A DNA stretch of 64,000 nt from Spinacia oleracea (lineage: Eukaryota; Streptophyta; Magnoliopsida; Caryophyllales; Amaranthaceae). The position numbers and the translations under genes were made by a program. This document shows positions 10,923-23,239 of the stretch, piece after piece. The number at the start of each line of letters is the position of its first letter. The stretch's first letter is position 1. The stretch lies in the NCBI RefSeq assembly GCF_020520425.1, contig NC_079490.1, forward strand, positions 40,060,723-40,124,722, written 5' to 3'. The notes beneath the pieces were generated by a model that was not told the DNA's origin, did not search any database, and worked only from the letters and a program-made list of their open reading frames with translations.

Positions 10923-13534
10923 TGTAACGCCCCGACTTCTAAACACCATTAATTAGGTTAATTATCTTTAATTAGCAGCGGAAACCCTAATTTAGTCGGA
11001 GCGTCACTTGCCGTATTTCCCTCGTGGAAAATACAAGGCGACATAACCTTTTTAAATTACTAAATAAACTTTAATAATAAATACTTTTAGCATTTGGTTA
11101 ATATTAGTATTAAAATCTAACTCAAATCATGAGATCAAACTTAGAGTTTAATTAATACATCCCTTTATTACTAATGACATAATTGTCTCTACTAAACATC
11201 GATCGTGAATTTGATGGTTGCATCCTCACTCTAAGGCATCCCATGATCTTCTTCGTACCTAAAACAAAAGCAACATCGTGAGCCGAGGCCCAGTAACATA
11301 CTACCCTAACAGCGTAAACTCATTTCAATTCATTTTATTTACTTTGCAATCAGGGAGAATAGAACATAGTAAAACATTTTCATAAATGCAATAAAACATC
11401 ATTTATAACTTGAAACTTTGATAGTTCCCATTATCTTTCTTAAAACCTTCTTTTTACTTGGTAACTGACAAGTTAGCCTTGCGGGACGTCTCCCACCTTG
11501 CGATAGTCCTCAAGGAGCACTCTCCCTTGTTGGACATACGCCCGTACCTAAGTAGTTTCTCTTTTAGCTTGCGGTAACCCTCAAGGAGCACTCTCCCTTG
11601 TTGGGTGTCCCGCGGTACGGCGGTACGTGCACGACCTAGAAATAGTAACCCCACTAACTGCCAGAACCGGTTACACTTTTATTTATCATGTTTCGTATCT
11701 TATTCGTAACTCATAAACATCAGTCTTATAAAATCATTCATAAACATATTTGAATATCATCATGCATAAAGCACACTTTATAAATACATTTCATATCCCA
11801 CAATCCAATAAAAACATATCATTATAAACACATTTCATAATCTCATAAAACACATTTCATAAAGGGATTGTGGGTGTTAGCAATAGATGTTACCTCAACC
11901 GTAGTTTATACTTCCTGTTCGATGGATCGTTCTTCCTGAACTCCGAGTCCAATTTCTTTCAAAATATTAAATAATTGAATTAGTTATTAAACGATTAATA
12001 TTTTAAAATTAATACTTTATATTAAGTTTATAAATAATTGAATTTACGAATTATAATTTCATAGTTTTAACGAAAATGTTATTATTAATCAAAATTTCAA
12101 TCTAAATTCATATTTCATAAATCGATTTTATACGAATATTATTTAAACCAAAACTCTGTCGAAATATATATATTTTAAATTACAATTAAAAATCTATTTT
12201 ATTTTAAGCAACCATTTACTTTATAAAAAAAATCTAAATTTGATAAGTAATTGGGCAAGATAACCAACTCACATTGAAAATTTTGGGCCAAGAGAATTGG
12301 GCCTTGGCTGGAGGAGTAAATGAAAACAAAGTTCCTAAAAGGAACTTGTTTTCTGAAGAAGAAACACGGCAGGGGAAGCACGAGGAAAAAGGGGAGAGCA
12401 GGGCACGAAAAGGCAAGGAGGATGAAGACAAGAGGTGGTTGGGTGGTGGCCTTCGACGCAGCGCCGCAACACAGCAGAGGTAGCCGCGACGGAGATGATG
12501 GCTGGGCACGGAGGAGCGAGAAGGCAGGGAGGTGCGAGTGAGGAGGAGAGAAAGGCAAGGGGTGTGAGGGGGGGGGTGGTGTTCGGCCGAAGGTGGCCGA
12601 AACCTGGGCAGCACGGCGGCGCAAGAAAGCGCCGGAAATGCGATGGGGATGGTGGTTCGCGGCGGAAGAACACGAGGGAAGGGAAAGGGGTGCGAAACAG
12701 AGGGGAAACAGGGGAATTGGTGGTGGTGACTTGGGGCGGTTCTGGGCGGCGACTATATAGTTCGTCGGAGTATGTGGGGGAGGGAGTTGGTTTACAAGGT
12801 GGTGGGGGAGGTTGGGAGTGGTGGCGCGACGTTGGTGGTGCCGCAAAAGGGAAAAGACAGAGCGAGGCAGGGGAGTGCGTGGGAGGGGAAGAGCAGGAGA
12901 GGTGAGGGATGATGGTGGTGCGATGGTGTTGAGATGGTGGAGGAGCTGGCGATTGGTGGTGGTTTCAGTGGCAACAGCCACTGAGGGTGGTGGTGGTTCG
13001 CACGGAGCAGGAGCAAAAGGGAGTAAAAATTGGTTTTAATTTCTCTGATTTTTGATGTTGAAAATTCAATTGGAATTAGGATTGATTTGTATAGTCAAGT
13101 AGAGTGAAAGAGAAGCTGAAATCCTTGGGGAACAAGGAAATGAATCAAGACAGAATTGAGGGAAGGAGAGGAAGGAAGAAATTTCTGCATTTCTTGCTTT
13201 GTACGTGGAGAGCAAAGAGAAGAAAGGGAAATGGAATCTTGGTGCTCCAAGGGCATTTTCGTAATTTCACATGGTTGACTAAAATTCAGAAATTATGTTT
13301 CTATTTTTGGAAATTACTAAAAATAGAAATGTTTAATTAAAACAAAGTCTCGTAAAATATATCGTTAACGAAAAATAAATAAATTTTCGTTTATAAATTT
13401 ATCGTTTAAAATAAATCGTAAAATCGTTTAAAATAACGAAATTTTTAAATTATTTCTAATAATTAAAACGAAATTACGTTAATAAAATATTATTAATTTT
13501 AATAAATCGAGTTTAAAAATTTCGGGGTATTACA
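10923..13534 (-). repeat. gypsy-type LTR, left copy (2612 bp)
   Basis: Bounded by TGTAACGCCCCGA at the left and TCGGGGTATTACA at the right; read on either strand the ends resemble each other (TGTAAYRCCCCGA). It contains a GC-rich, purine-biased stretch (about 12300-13030) and AT-rich flanks. The opposite strand shows a proline-rich 260-aa frame that is compositional. Confidence 0.88.
12754..12759 (-). promoter_or_regulatory. candidate TATA box of gypsy-type LTR (left copy)
   Basis: A TATATA hexamer in an otherwise GC-rich tract. The same site is at 17755-17760 in the right LTR. Its isolation in GC-rich DNA makes it a plausible core promoter; no transcript start can be read from sequence. Confidence 0.4.
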
Positions 13535-13547
13535 TTCTTACCCCCTT
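13535..13547 (-). other. polypurine tract of gypsy-type element
   Basis: AAGGGGGTAAGAA on the minus strand directly before the LTR start TGTAATACC. It is followed on the inner side by the GTTTCGAGGACGAAAC sequence style seen in many plant gypsy elements. Confidence 0.85.
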
Positions 13548-15905
13548 AGAAAAAGTTTCGTCCTCGAAACTTGAATTGATTGTTGAAAGTCGAATATATT
13601 TGAATAAAAGTACGATATTTTATTTTAAAACCAAGATCTCACGATTTCATTCCAATTCCGACAATGTCTAGCTTTCATTCCACCATCTTTTTTAATGACT
13701 CCGCTTCAACTCGAGACCTAGAATCGAAGAGTAAAGAATACAAAAGGGGCAAAATTATATGTTGATCTTAATCGTCATTAAGGTCAATTATATTCCGCCA
13801 TCGTCTTTTGTATCTCTACTTTACTTCATAAAATAGGATCGAGGAGCAAAGAACACAAAAAAAAAAGGGCAAACTTGTTAGCGTAGACTAGGCTCCCATT
13901 TTTCTTTGTGAGATCCCGTTTGAAAAATATTTTCCACCAAAAATAGTAATTTTTAATGCAAAATTATAATTTTGAAGATATATAATGAAAATAAATATTT
14001 ATCTAACAATTTTAATAGCCAAGTAATTTGTAAAAATTATTTATTATAACAATCTCGTACTCTGAGCTCAGGAGAACTTCCATCGAAGGCGGCTTCCATG
14101 TAAAAAGATTAGTTATTACCAATGCAATCATGACATCATAAACATAATCCATAAAGTATATCATAATTCAAAAATTGAAATTTCACTTTCAACATAAGCA
14201 TAACATTCATATTATAATCATTTGATCTAACACACGAGCATGGTTGATTCATAACACGTTTACATAAAACATCGCGATTCGTACATTATATCATTCTTAG
14301 GCGACTATTTGGAGATATTGCGTTTTCGTTTGTTCTTGAGCTTCCTTGCTGCAGGAATCTTTTCGTTGACTTTCTTTATTCGATTCGTTTTGATTTCGAT
14401 CTCCGCTCTTTTCTTCTACGTTGAATAACTTCGTTGACTACGTTCGTTGCAGGGGTTCGAGTCAATCACGTGACAGAAAATACATCGTTTGACATACGAC
14501 TTCGATCGTTACTTATTCTTAGTATTTCAGGTAGACAACCCTCGTATTTCGCGGATAATGCTAAGTCATCAAATGTGCCTTTCTCAGAAACAATCTATCT
14601 TCCAGAAAACTTAGTTCAGACTACCTGGTTTTATAGACATGTCATTTTGTCGATTTCTTATTCTCAATTTCATTGCATTCCTCAATCATTCATAACTCAT
14701 TTCGAATTTCATAACATTCATTGATATCATCAACCCGATACACAGACTTATTCTTGATAACTCATTTTGGTAGAATCCTCAAAGCTTTATATGCAAAACT
14801 CAATTTCGTCTTTTCGATCACCACAAAACATATTTTCCCATAACATTTTGCAAAACCTTAAATTATCTCACTTAGCTTTCTTTATGGAGATTATCAAACA
14901 TCCTTTCAGATAAATACATAAAAATAATCCTTATAAATTATGCGGAATGGTAATCTAAGAATCGATTTCAATCGTAACTTCAATGCTTTAAACCTCGATT
15001 TAATTGTTGATTCACCACTTACGAAATACAAACTCATGCTCTTTCGATACTCTATCATTCAATCTTTTGATATACTAATTCCTGATAACTCCTTTTGATA
15101 AAATCCTCAAAATCTTATTCATATGTCAACTAAAACGGGTCTTCTACCCTAACTCATGTGGTTCATAACGTTTATGTATAACTTCTTAGCTTCCTTAATA
15201 GAGGCATATCAATCATCTTTTAGATACTAGACTTTTGTACTTATACACCAAAATATTTATCATGGATAACACGGGAAGGTAACCCTAGAATCAATTTCAT
15301 TCATAATTTAAACACTATAAACCTATAATAACCTTAACTTAATTAGTGATCCACCACTCGTGAAATACAACCTTATGCTCGCTTGATACTTAAACATTTA
15401 TACTATCCTTAAAGATTCCATAACCATAAAAATTCCTCAAAACAATTCATATCCACAAAATCTTTGTGTTCGCACCGTGCTATAACTTAACTTCTTTCAA
15501 GAAAACAGTAATGCTTAAACTTTGCCTAGTCTGTCTAAGGTAGGAAACTCATAACATGATAAACATGAAAACATGGGAAGTTCGGATCCAAAGCGAGAGA
15601 GATAAAATAAAATAATACCAATGTTGGCGCCATCGTGAATGTTGCGCTTGTTGTGAGCTTCGTTCATGGCATCGTTAATGCCCTCGACAATCGGTATTTC
15701 GCATAATATATTCAATCAGGAAAACATAAATAACAGGAGAATAAATCCCTTTAATCCCGTTCCTACACTCACACTCATTCCATTTTAACTTGAATTGATT
15801 TTAACATATTCTTTTTAACTTATTTCTTGAAACTCTTCGCTTAAAACCTATTGAATTTTATTACGTGCAAAACCCGTAAGTTTTAGCACTTATGGTCCAG
15901 AACCT

Positions 15906-15919
15906 TGGCTCTGATACCA
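15906..15919 (-). other. primer-binding site of gypsy-type element
   Basis: TGGTATCAGAGCCA on the minus strand, three bases inside the 5' LTR end at 15923. It matches the tRNA-Met initiator type. Confidence 0.88.
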
Positions 15920-15922
15920 AAC

Positions 15923-18535
15923 TGTAACGCCCCGACTTCTAAACACCATTAATTAGGTTAATTATCTTTAATTAGCAGCGGAAACCCTAATTTAGTCGGA
16001 GCGTCACTTGCCGTATTTCCCTCGTGGAAAATACAAGGCGACATAACCTTTTTAAATTACTAAATAAACTTTAATAATAAATACTTTTAGCATTTGGTTA
16101 ATATTAGTATTAAAATCTAACTCAAATCATGAGATCAAACTTAGAGTTTAATTAATACATCCCTTTATTACTAATGACATAATTGTCTCTACTAAACATC
16201 GATCGTGAATTTGATGGTTGCATCCTCACTCTAAGGCATCCCATGATCTTCTTCGTACCTAAAACAAAAGCAACATCGTGAGCCGAGGCCCAGTAACATA
16301 CTACCCTAACAGCGTAAACTCATTTCAATTCATTTTATTTACTTTGCAATCAGGGAGAATAGAACATAGTAAAACATTTTCATAAATGCAATAAAACATC
16401 ATTTATAACTTGAAACTTTGATAGTTCCCATTATCTTTCTTAAAACCTTCTTTTTACTTGGTAACTGACAAGTTAGCCTTGCGGGACGTCTCCCACCTTG
16501 CGATAGTCCTCAAGGAGCACTCTCCCTTGTTGGACATACGCCCGTACCTAAGTAGTTTCTCTTTTAGCTTGCGGTAACCCTCAAGGAGCACTCTCCCTTG
16601 TTGGGTGTCCCGCGGTACGGCGGTACGTGCACGACCTAGAAATAGTAACCCCACTAACTGCCAGAACCGGTTACACTTTTATTTATCATGTTTCGTATCT
16701 TATTCGTAACTCATAAACATCAGTCTTATAAAATCATTCATAAACATATTTGAATATCATCATGCATAAAGCACACTTTATAAATACATTTCATATCCCA
16801 CAATCCAATAAAAACATATCATTATAAACACATTTCATAATCTCATAAAACACATTTCATAAAGGGATTGTGGGTGTTAGCAATAGATGTTACCTCAACC
16901 GTAGTTTATACTTCCTGTTCGATGGATCGTTCTTCCTGAACTCCGAGTCCAATTTCTTTCAAAATATTAAATAATTGAATTAGTTATTAAACGATTAATA
17001 TTTTAAAATTAATACTTTATATTAAGTTTATAAATAATTGAATTTACGAATTATAATTTCATAGTTTTAACGAAAATGTTATTATTAATCAAAATTTCAA
17101 TCTAAATTCATATTTCATAAATCGATTTTATACGAATATTATTTAAACCAAAACTCTGTCGAAATATATATATTTTAAATTACAATTAAAAATCTATTTT
17201 ATTTTAAGCAACCATTTACTTTATAAAAAAAATCTAAATTTGATAAGTAATTGGGCAAGATAACCAACTCACATTGAAAATTTTGGGCCAAGAGAATTGG
17301 GCCTTGGCTGGAGGAGTAAATGAAAACAAAGTTCCTAAAAGGAACTTGTTTTCTGAAGAAGAAACACGGCAGGGGAAGCACGAGGAAAAAGGGGAGAGCA
17401 GGGCACGAAAAGGCAAGGAGGATGAAGACAAGAGGTGGTTGGGTGGTGGCCTTCGACGCAGCGCCGCAACACAGCAGAGGTAGCCGCGACGGAGATGATG
17501 GCTGGGCACGGAGGAGCGAGAAGGCAGGGAGGTGCGAGTGAGGAGGAGAGAAAGGCAAGGGGTGTGAGGGGGGGGGGTGGTGTTCGGCCGAAGGTGGCCG
17601 AAACCTGGGCAGCACGGCGGCGCAAGAAAGCGCCGGAAATGCGATGGGGATGGTGGTTCGCGGCGGAAGAACACGAGGGAAGGGAAAGGGGTGCGAAACA
17701 GAGGGGAAACAGGGGAATTGGTGGTGGTGACTTGGGGCGGTTCTGGGCGGCGACTATATAGTTCGTCGGAGTATGTGGGGGAGGGAGTTGGTTTACAAGG
17801 TGGTGGGGGAGGTTGGGAGTGGTGGCGCGACGTTGGTGGTGCCGCAAAAGGGAAAAGACAGAGCGAGGCAGGGGAGTGCGTGGGAGGGGAAGAGCAGGAG
17901 AGGTGAGGGATGATGGTGGTGCGATGGTGTTGAGATGGTGGAGGAGCTGGCGATTGGTGGTGGTTTCAGTGGCAACAGCCACTGAGGGTGGTGGTGGTTC
18001 GCACGGAGCAGGAGCAAAAGGGAGTAAAAATTGGTTTTAATTTCTCTGATTTTTGATGTTGAAAATTCAATTGGAATTAGGATTGATTTGTATAGTCAAG
18101 TAGAGTGAAAGAGAAGCTGAAATCCTTGGGGAACAAGGAAATGAATCAAGACAGAATTGAGGGAAGGAGAGGAAGGAAGAAATTTCTGCATTTCTTGCTT
18201 TGTACGTGGAGAGCAAAGAGAAGAAAGGGAAATGGAATCTTGGTGCTCCAAGGGCATTTTCGTAATTTCACATGGTTGACTAAAATTCAGAAATTATGTT
18301 TCTATTTTTGGAAATTACTAAAAATAGAAATGTTTAATTAAAACAAAGTCTCGTAAAATATATCGTTAACGAAAAATAAATAAATTTTCGTTTATAAATT
18401 TATCGTTTAAAATAAATCGTAAAATCGTTTAAAATAACGAAATTTTTAAATTATTTCTAATAATTAAAACGAAATTACGTTAATAAAATATTATTAATTT
18501 TAATAAATCGAGTTTAAAAATTTCGGGGTATTACA
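15923..18535 (-). repeat. gypsy-type LTR, right copy (2613 bp)
   Basis: Same termini and length as the left copy, one base longer in a G run. Its outer end (TATTACA at 18535) directly meets ATAAATCATGCGG of the copia LTR, showing insertion 28 bp inside that LTR. The TATA candidate is at 17755-17760. Confidence 0.88.
17755..17760 (-). promoter_or_regulatory. candidate TATA box of gypsy-type LTR (right copy)
   Basis: TATATA in GC-rich surroundings, same position in the LTR as at 12754-12759. As the 5' LTR of this minus-strand element, this copy would be the one to drive transcription. Confidence 0.4.
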
Positions 18536-19917
18536 ATAAATCATGCGGAAAAACCATAAACCCAGGAAAACATATTATTTACACATAATCATTTAGCATA
18601 GATTAGATGCATACTCTTTGTTGCGTGCCTTCCCTAGCTGCGCCCGAACCGAACAAGAACAAGTCTTTAGGACTCCAAGTGTCGTCCCTCCGTAGATAGT
18701 CCACAGCACGTCCGGATCCGCCTTAAGATTGACCAACTAGAATCGCCCTTAAGGTACTATTATTTTCGGCACTTTATAGGCAAATGTGAGACTGAATTTT
18801 TTCTCTCAAAAACTCACTTTGAATACTTTGAAACTTGTGTTATAAATTGTGAGCCCTAGCCTCATATTTATAGCGGTATGGAAAGGGAATCGAAATCCTA
18901 TTCAGATACAAATTAATTAAACCTAGAATCCTACAAGAACTCTAATTTAATTAATTTATCAAATAGAATTAGGAATTTAATCATTAACCGAACTCTGCAT
19001 GTTTTAGGAAACGTGCACGAACACAAACACTTGCACACACACGCACGGCAGCCACGATGGGCCCCATGCGTGCGCGCGAGCAGCAGCCCACGCAGCGCCC
19101 GCGCGCGCTGCGCGCTGCGCGTGCTGTGCGCGCTGTGCGCGCTGCGCAGCCTGCTGGGCCTGGCCTTGCGCTGGGCCTGGCGTGGCTGTTTGTGCGGCGC
19201 GCTTGGCTTGCTGGGCGATGGCCTGGCTTCGTGCTGGGCCTCGTCCGGCAGGCCTCGTCCGATGCTTATTCGTACGATGCGCTTCCGATTAAATTTTCCG
19301 ATTCCGGAATTCATTTCCGATACGAACAATATTTAATATTTCCGATTCCGGAATTAATTTCCGTTTCGAACAAATATTTAATATTTCCGTTTCCGGAATT
19401 ATTTTCCGATTCCGGTAATATTTCCGATTCTGACAATATTTCCGTTTCCGGCAATATTTCCGATTCTGGCAATATTTCCATTTCCGATAATATTTTCCGA
19501 CACGTACCATGTTTCCGTTTCCGGCAACATCTACGACTTGGATAATATTTATATTTCCGATACGATCCATATTTCCGTTTCCGGCAATATCATCGTTTCC
19601 GGAGTATTCATTCCTTGCCTGTGACGATCTTAGCTCCCACTGAAACCAAGATCCGTCGGTTCCGAATATTCATAGATGGAGTATTTAATGCTATTAAATA
19701 CTTGATCCGTTTACGTACTATTTGTGTGACCCTACGGGTTCAGTCAAGAGTAAGCTGTGGATTAATATCATTAATTCCACTTGAACTGAATCGGCCTCTA
19801 GCTAGGCATTCAGCTCACTTGATCTCACTGAATTATTAACTTGTTAATTAATACTGAACCGCATTTATTAGACTTAACATAGAATGCATACTTGGACCAA
19901 GGGCATTATTTCCTTCA
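18536..19917 (-). repeat. copia 5' LTR, truncated by 28 bp
   Basis: Matches 1484-2848 with two substitutions that I saw and a 17-bp insertion in the GC-rich part (near 19163). The 28 terminal bases present at 1456-1483 are missing, replaced by the gypsy-type LTR end. The outer end TGAAGGAAATAATG is intact next to GAAGA (19918-19922). Confidence 0.92.
18865..18872 (-). promoter_or_regulatory. TATA box of copia 5' LTR
   Basis: TATAAATA on the minus strand, at the same LTR position as 1813-1820. As the 5' LTR copy it would start the element's transcript, which would now run into the inserted gypsy-type element. Confidence 0.65.
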
Positions 19918-19922
19918 GAAGA
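19918..19922. repeat. right 5-bp target site duplication (GAAGA)
   Basis: Exact repeat of 1451-1455 immediately beyond the copia LTR. Confidence 0.92.
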
Positions 19923-20011
19923 ACCCGTCAAGTCAACACACACATCACAACCCCAATCCCAAGAGTAGAGCAACACATCTGCGGGCCTGGCGTCTGCTGG
20001 CCTGGCCTGGC

Positions 20012-20012
<1 letters not shown>

Positions 20013-20072
<60 letters not shown>
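20013..20072. repeat. (TTA)n microsatellite
   Basis: About 20 perfect TTA units between two copies of GGCCTGGCG. Overlapping ORFs with long leucine or isoleucine runs are produced by this repeat and are not genes. Confidence 0.93.
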
Positions 20073-20074
<2 letters not shown>

Positions 20075-22686
20075 CAACAAAGTATTGGCCTGGCGTAATG
20101 GTTGAGACTAAGCCAAAGGTCCTATAAATGGTATGCCGCAACTTCAACTCATCTTCCTTCATTTATAATTCGTAAATAGTGAGAGTCTTGTGCATTGTTT
20201 AAGACTTTTTTATCTTTAATTATTACTTTCATACCATTTCATTTGACATAAACATAACTTTCTTCTGTGTGATATATTATCATGCTAAAACCTTTTTATC
20301 TTATGTTATGATTTCTCCTCATCATTTTTTGACTTGTAAATCATTTGTCGTTGACATTTCTGTGGTGTTTTTTTACTCAATTTGGACACTATGATTGGGT
20401 AAAAAATGATGGGGTTTCAACTGAATTGTCATTCTTAAACTAGCTTTTTATCTGGTGATGCAGAGCAAGCAAGGGGATTTTCTGGAACTAACTGTAAGGC
20501 ATCAAGTATGTCCAAGTTTTGTGATGTTAGTAATTCTCAAAAATCTTGACCGTCTCACAAGATACAAGCATGAAGAAAAGTCCTTGGTTGTACTATGTAT
20601 AAGTTACAATAGTTGTACACAAGGTATAATTGTTGCCCTTTGATCTCAGGCTTTTATTTTAAGGTTTGAGTGTTACGTTGTTTAGTTGACATAAGAATTA
20701 AATTCCCATAAAAAATTTATTTTCATGGTAAGTTACTTTCTTTGTGAACTTCACAGGAAATGACGTGTTCTTGTTAGGTTGTACTAAGAAACTTGCGCTT
20801 TCTAGGAAATGACATGGAAATTGTGACTTACCAAAGGGAGGATGTGTAAGTCACTTCCATATCCCATGGAAATTCCAAATTCCGAAAAGTATTACTTCTC
20901 TCATTTCATCAATTTCATAGCAGCCAAACAATATGACAAATGTTCAATTCGTGGAAGTCACACTTTCCCTATAATTACTTGTAACCAAGCAACTCCTGGG
21001 AATGATCAAAGGAAAAAAGAATGAAGATATGAGATATAATGTATGATCACTATCTGCTATAGATAATAAATTGGAGGTGTAATAATAATGCATAATATTT
21101 GATGTTTCCTATTTTGTAGATTTTGAAGTGGAAGGTGTAATAATGTTGTGGCATGTATTCCTTTAGTAATCAATCATTAAAATTGTCCTGGGAATGTTTA
21201 ACATTGTTAAGCATAATTTATTAAGGAGTGACTAAACATCATTATCATATTGGATGTTAATGAAGCATGGTGATTGGTACTTCCTCTTACTCCTTCCTCT
21301 TTGTTGTGGCTTTTTATCGTGGGTCCTATATTAATCTGGAAAGATGGAAGGTTGTTACTCCCGTCTAAACTAGTCTCCGTTTGTTTTGACGAAAAATATT
21401 ATTCCCGAAAAATAATTTTTCTTTGTTTGTTTTAAAAAGAGTGTGAAACAATTTTTTTCAAAGGTGGAAAATAAGTTTCTCGAAAGCTCAATTTGATTTA
21501 GTGTAAAACGTTTTTGTTGCAAAATAATTTTACATGGAAAAAAATTTCAAAGGAAAAACAATTTCATACTAGTTTTCTTTTTGTTTGGTTCCTCAAAAGA
21601 AAATGAGAGTAAGTTGAGGGAAGAAGGGGAAGGGAGGTAAAGAGAAAATGAGGAAATGCTGGAAAGTGGTTTCCCTCCCTTTCAAATGGAAATGGTTTTT
21701 CCTCCTTTAAGGGAGTTATGTCAAACCAAACAACGTAAAATGATTGAAGACGGAAAAACGTTTTACACCCTACTGAACGGAGCCTAAGAGAAAGTCGATA
21801 TCCCCTTTGAAAGGAAAGAATGTCACATTTTTCACTCTTATTCCTTACATTACCTTTTCTCTTTTCTCATTCCCACTTCTATGTTATTTTTCTTTATAAA
21901 TTTTAGGCAAATTTGTCAATCAACTATACCTTCATCAACCCAAACAAATTTTTAGCAACCCCTTTGCCCAGTTTTAGGATTGTAGAATTTGCAAGTTACT
22001 AACTTCCTTCCCGGGTTTTCATGAGTCCAAACAGTCCTCTTAGCAACAGGAAAACCACATCCATATCTCCCAACCGTGGTTACTGCAAAGTCATGTCAGA
22101 AATTCGATTCAATTCAAACAATTGGGATAAAACTCTAACTTTTCTACATTATACACAAAATTAATTAACAAATTTACCGAATTGTAGATGAAGAGTGTCG
22201 AGAATGATAGAAATGAGATAAAATCTACCTTGGAAGCAACAATTTCACCGAAATTCAGTCAGCAGGAAGAGAGGGGCGAAAATTGTTGTGGGAAGAAGAC
22301 CAGAGAGAATGAACTTTGGGGTTTTTAAAATTGTTGTGGGAAACAGGGTGAGGTTAGCAAAATCGGCGAAGTCAACGCCGGAAAACCAAAAAGGTTGTCT
22401 CTTGCAAGTTCCTTTTTTTACTTTTACGTATGTTTTCGCAAAAAATAAAATAAAAGGTTGTTTCTCGCAATAAAAGGGTTATAAAAGGGGTTTTTTGGCA
22501 AATTTGCCTAATTTTTATTGTAAAGAAACAAAAAAAAAGAAAAACTATTTTTCTTTGATGTTTTTCCTTGAAATTTGTTTTCAATGAAAAATCTTTTTCC
22601 TTTGAAATTGTTCTCGGTTGAAACAAACGGAGGCTTAATTAAGTGACACGATTAACAATTTAACACCTGGTATCTACTATCTAATA
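20073..22686. other. intergenic DNA with possible old MITE remnants
   Basis: No host gene seen. Two weak inverted-repeat pairs are visible: CTCCGTTTGTTT near 21377 against AAACAAACGGAGG near 22622, and TTAGGCAAATTTG near 21903 against CAAATTTGCCTAA near 22499. They suggest degraded terminal-inverted-repeat elements, one perhaps inside the other, but target duplications are not convincing. Confidence 0.4.
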
Positions 22687-22946
22687 CTTCCTCCATTCTT
22701 ATTTATATGATAAAATAGGATTTTGGACATTATTCACACAACCTCCTTTCACTTCCTTTTGTGGTTTATACTTAAGTACAAACATAGTCGTGTGGGGTTT
22801 TGTTAGATTCGTCTAAATAAATATTTTTTAAATAGCAACTTTTTTTATAATTTTTTCTTATCCAAAATTGAAGATATTAATGTTTGAAATCGTGCATTGA
22901 CAAACGTGACTAAATAATTGTGTCATTTAAATAAGAACATAGGAAG
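22687..22946. mobile_element. degenerate Stowaway-like MITE
   Basis: Inverted ends CTTCCTCCATTCTTATTTA and TAAATAAGAACATAGGAAG, flanked by TA on each side. It is 260 bp with no coding capacity, matching the size and TA duplication of Tc1/mariner-derived Stowaway MITEs. Confidence 0.6.
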
Positions 22947-23239
22947 TACTTTCTTCTTTAAAATTGATTGGTCCGACAAAACAAGTAATTGTTTGATATC
23001 TAATACCATGTACGTAATACTAAAAAGGCTACTATTACCTCCGTTTCAAAATGATCTTTATAATTACCTTACTATTTGCACAAATATTAAGGGAAAATGT
23101 ATAAAAAAGTGGGTGTACATAATAAAATATGGATAAAATAAGGTAGAGGTGTAAAAAGGTGGGTGAGTGTAAGAAAAAAGAAGAAGAATAAAGTAAGAGA
23201 AAATGAGTGAAAAATTTAAATGTTGTGGAGTAAGATGAG

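Larger units (their letters stand above)
13535..15922 (-). mobile_element. complete internal region of the gypsy-type element, without genes
   Basis: 2388 bp between the two LTRs, from the polypurine tract (left) to the primer-binding site (right). No protease, reverse transcriptase or integrase motif can be found in any frame. Compared with the relative at 60760-64000 it lacks roughly 500 bp, including the gag zinc-knuckle remnant. Confidence 0.8.
9386..18535 (-). mobile_element. non-autonomous Ty3/gypsy-type element in a tandem LTR-internal-LTR-internal arrangement
   Basis: Minus-strand order from the right is LTR (15923-18535), internal (13535-15922), LTR (10923-13534), then a partial second internal copy (9386-10922). 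9386-13534 and 14386-18535 are a direct duplication with a period of 5000 bp; the only difference I saw is one extra G in a G run near 12570/17570. LTR termini are TGTAATACCCCG...CGGGGCGTTACA, with a methionine-initiator-type primer-binding site after the LTR and a purine-rich tract before it. No gag or pol domain is present in 2.39 kb of internal DNA, so it depends on another element. The right edge abuts the copia LTR; a matching left flank is missing, so the left side was altered after insertion. The terminal style suggests a Tekay/Del-like chromovirus parent. Confidence 0.85.
1456..19917 (-). mobile_element. Ty1/copia LTR retrotransposon (Angela-like), interrupted by a gypsy-type element
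   Basis: The element reads on the minus strand. Its 5' LTR lies at the right (18536-19917), the leader and gag-pol ORF in the middle, then the polypurine tract and the 3' LTR at the left (1456-2848). Termini are TG...CA and the insertion is bounded by GAAGA on both sides. The two LTRs are almost the same: I saw two substitutions and one 17-bp length difference in the shared 1365 bp, so insertion is recent. The 5' LTR has lost its last 28 bp, and the adjoining primer-binding site is gone, because a Ty3/gypsy-type block (9386-18535) occupies that place. The element therefore has an open polyprotein but cannot complete a normal replication cycle by itself. The Angela assignment rests on LTR length and on the gag and RNase H sequence style. 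Confidence 0.9.

Noticed and set aside
12199..12981. 260-aa proline/serine-rich minus-strand frame (and its twins near 17199-17982 and 59510-60316)
   Set aside because: It lies in the G-rich part of the gypsy-type LTR, is low-complexity, changes frame with a single-base length difference between two otherwise matching LTRs, and shows no domain.
19884..20105. Leucine- or isoleucine-rich membrane peptide
   Set aside because: Produced by the TTA microsatellite.
21377..22635. One TIR transposon bounded by CTCCGTTTGTTT ends
   Set aside because: End similarity is short, target duplications do not match, and a second candidate pair lies inside; left as weak remnants only.
23035..23160. Additional Stowaway end (ACCTCCGTTTCAAAATGATC)
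   Set aside because: Only one end is seen; no partner found within the next kilobase.
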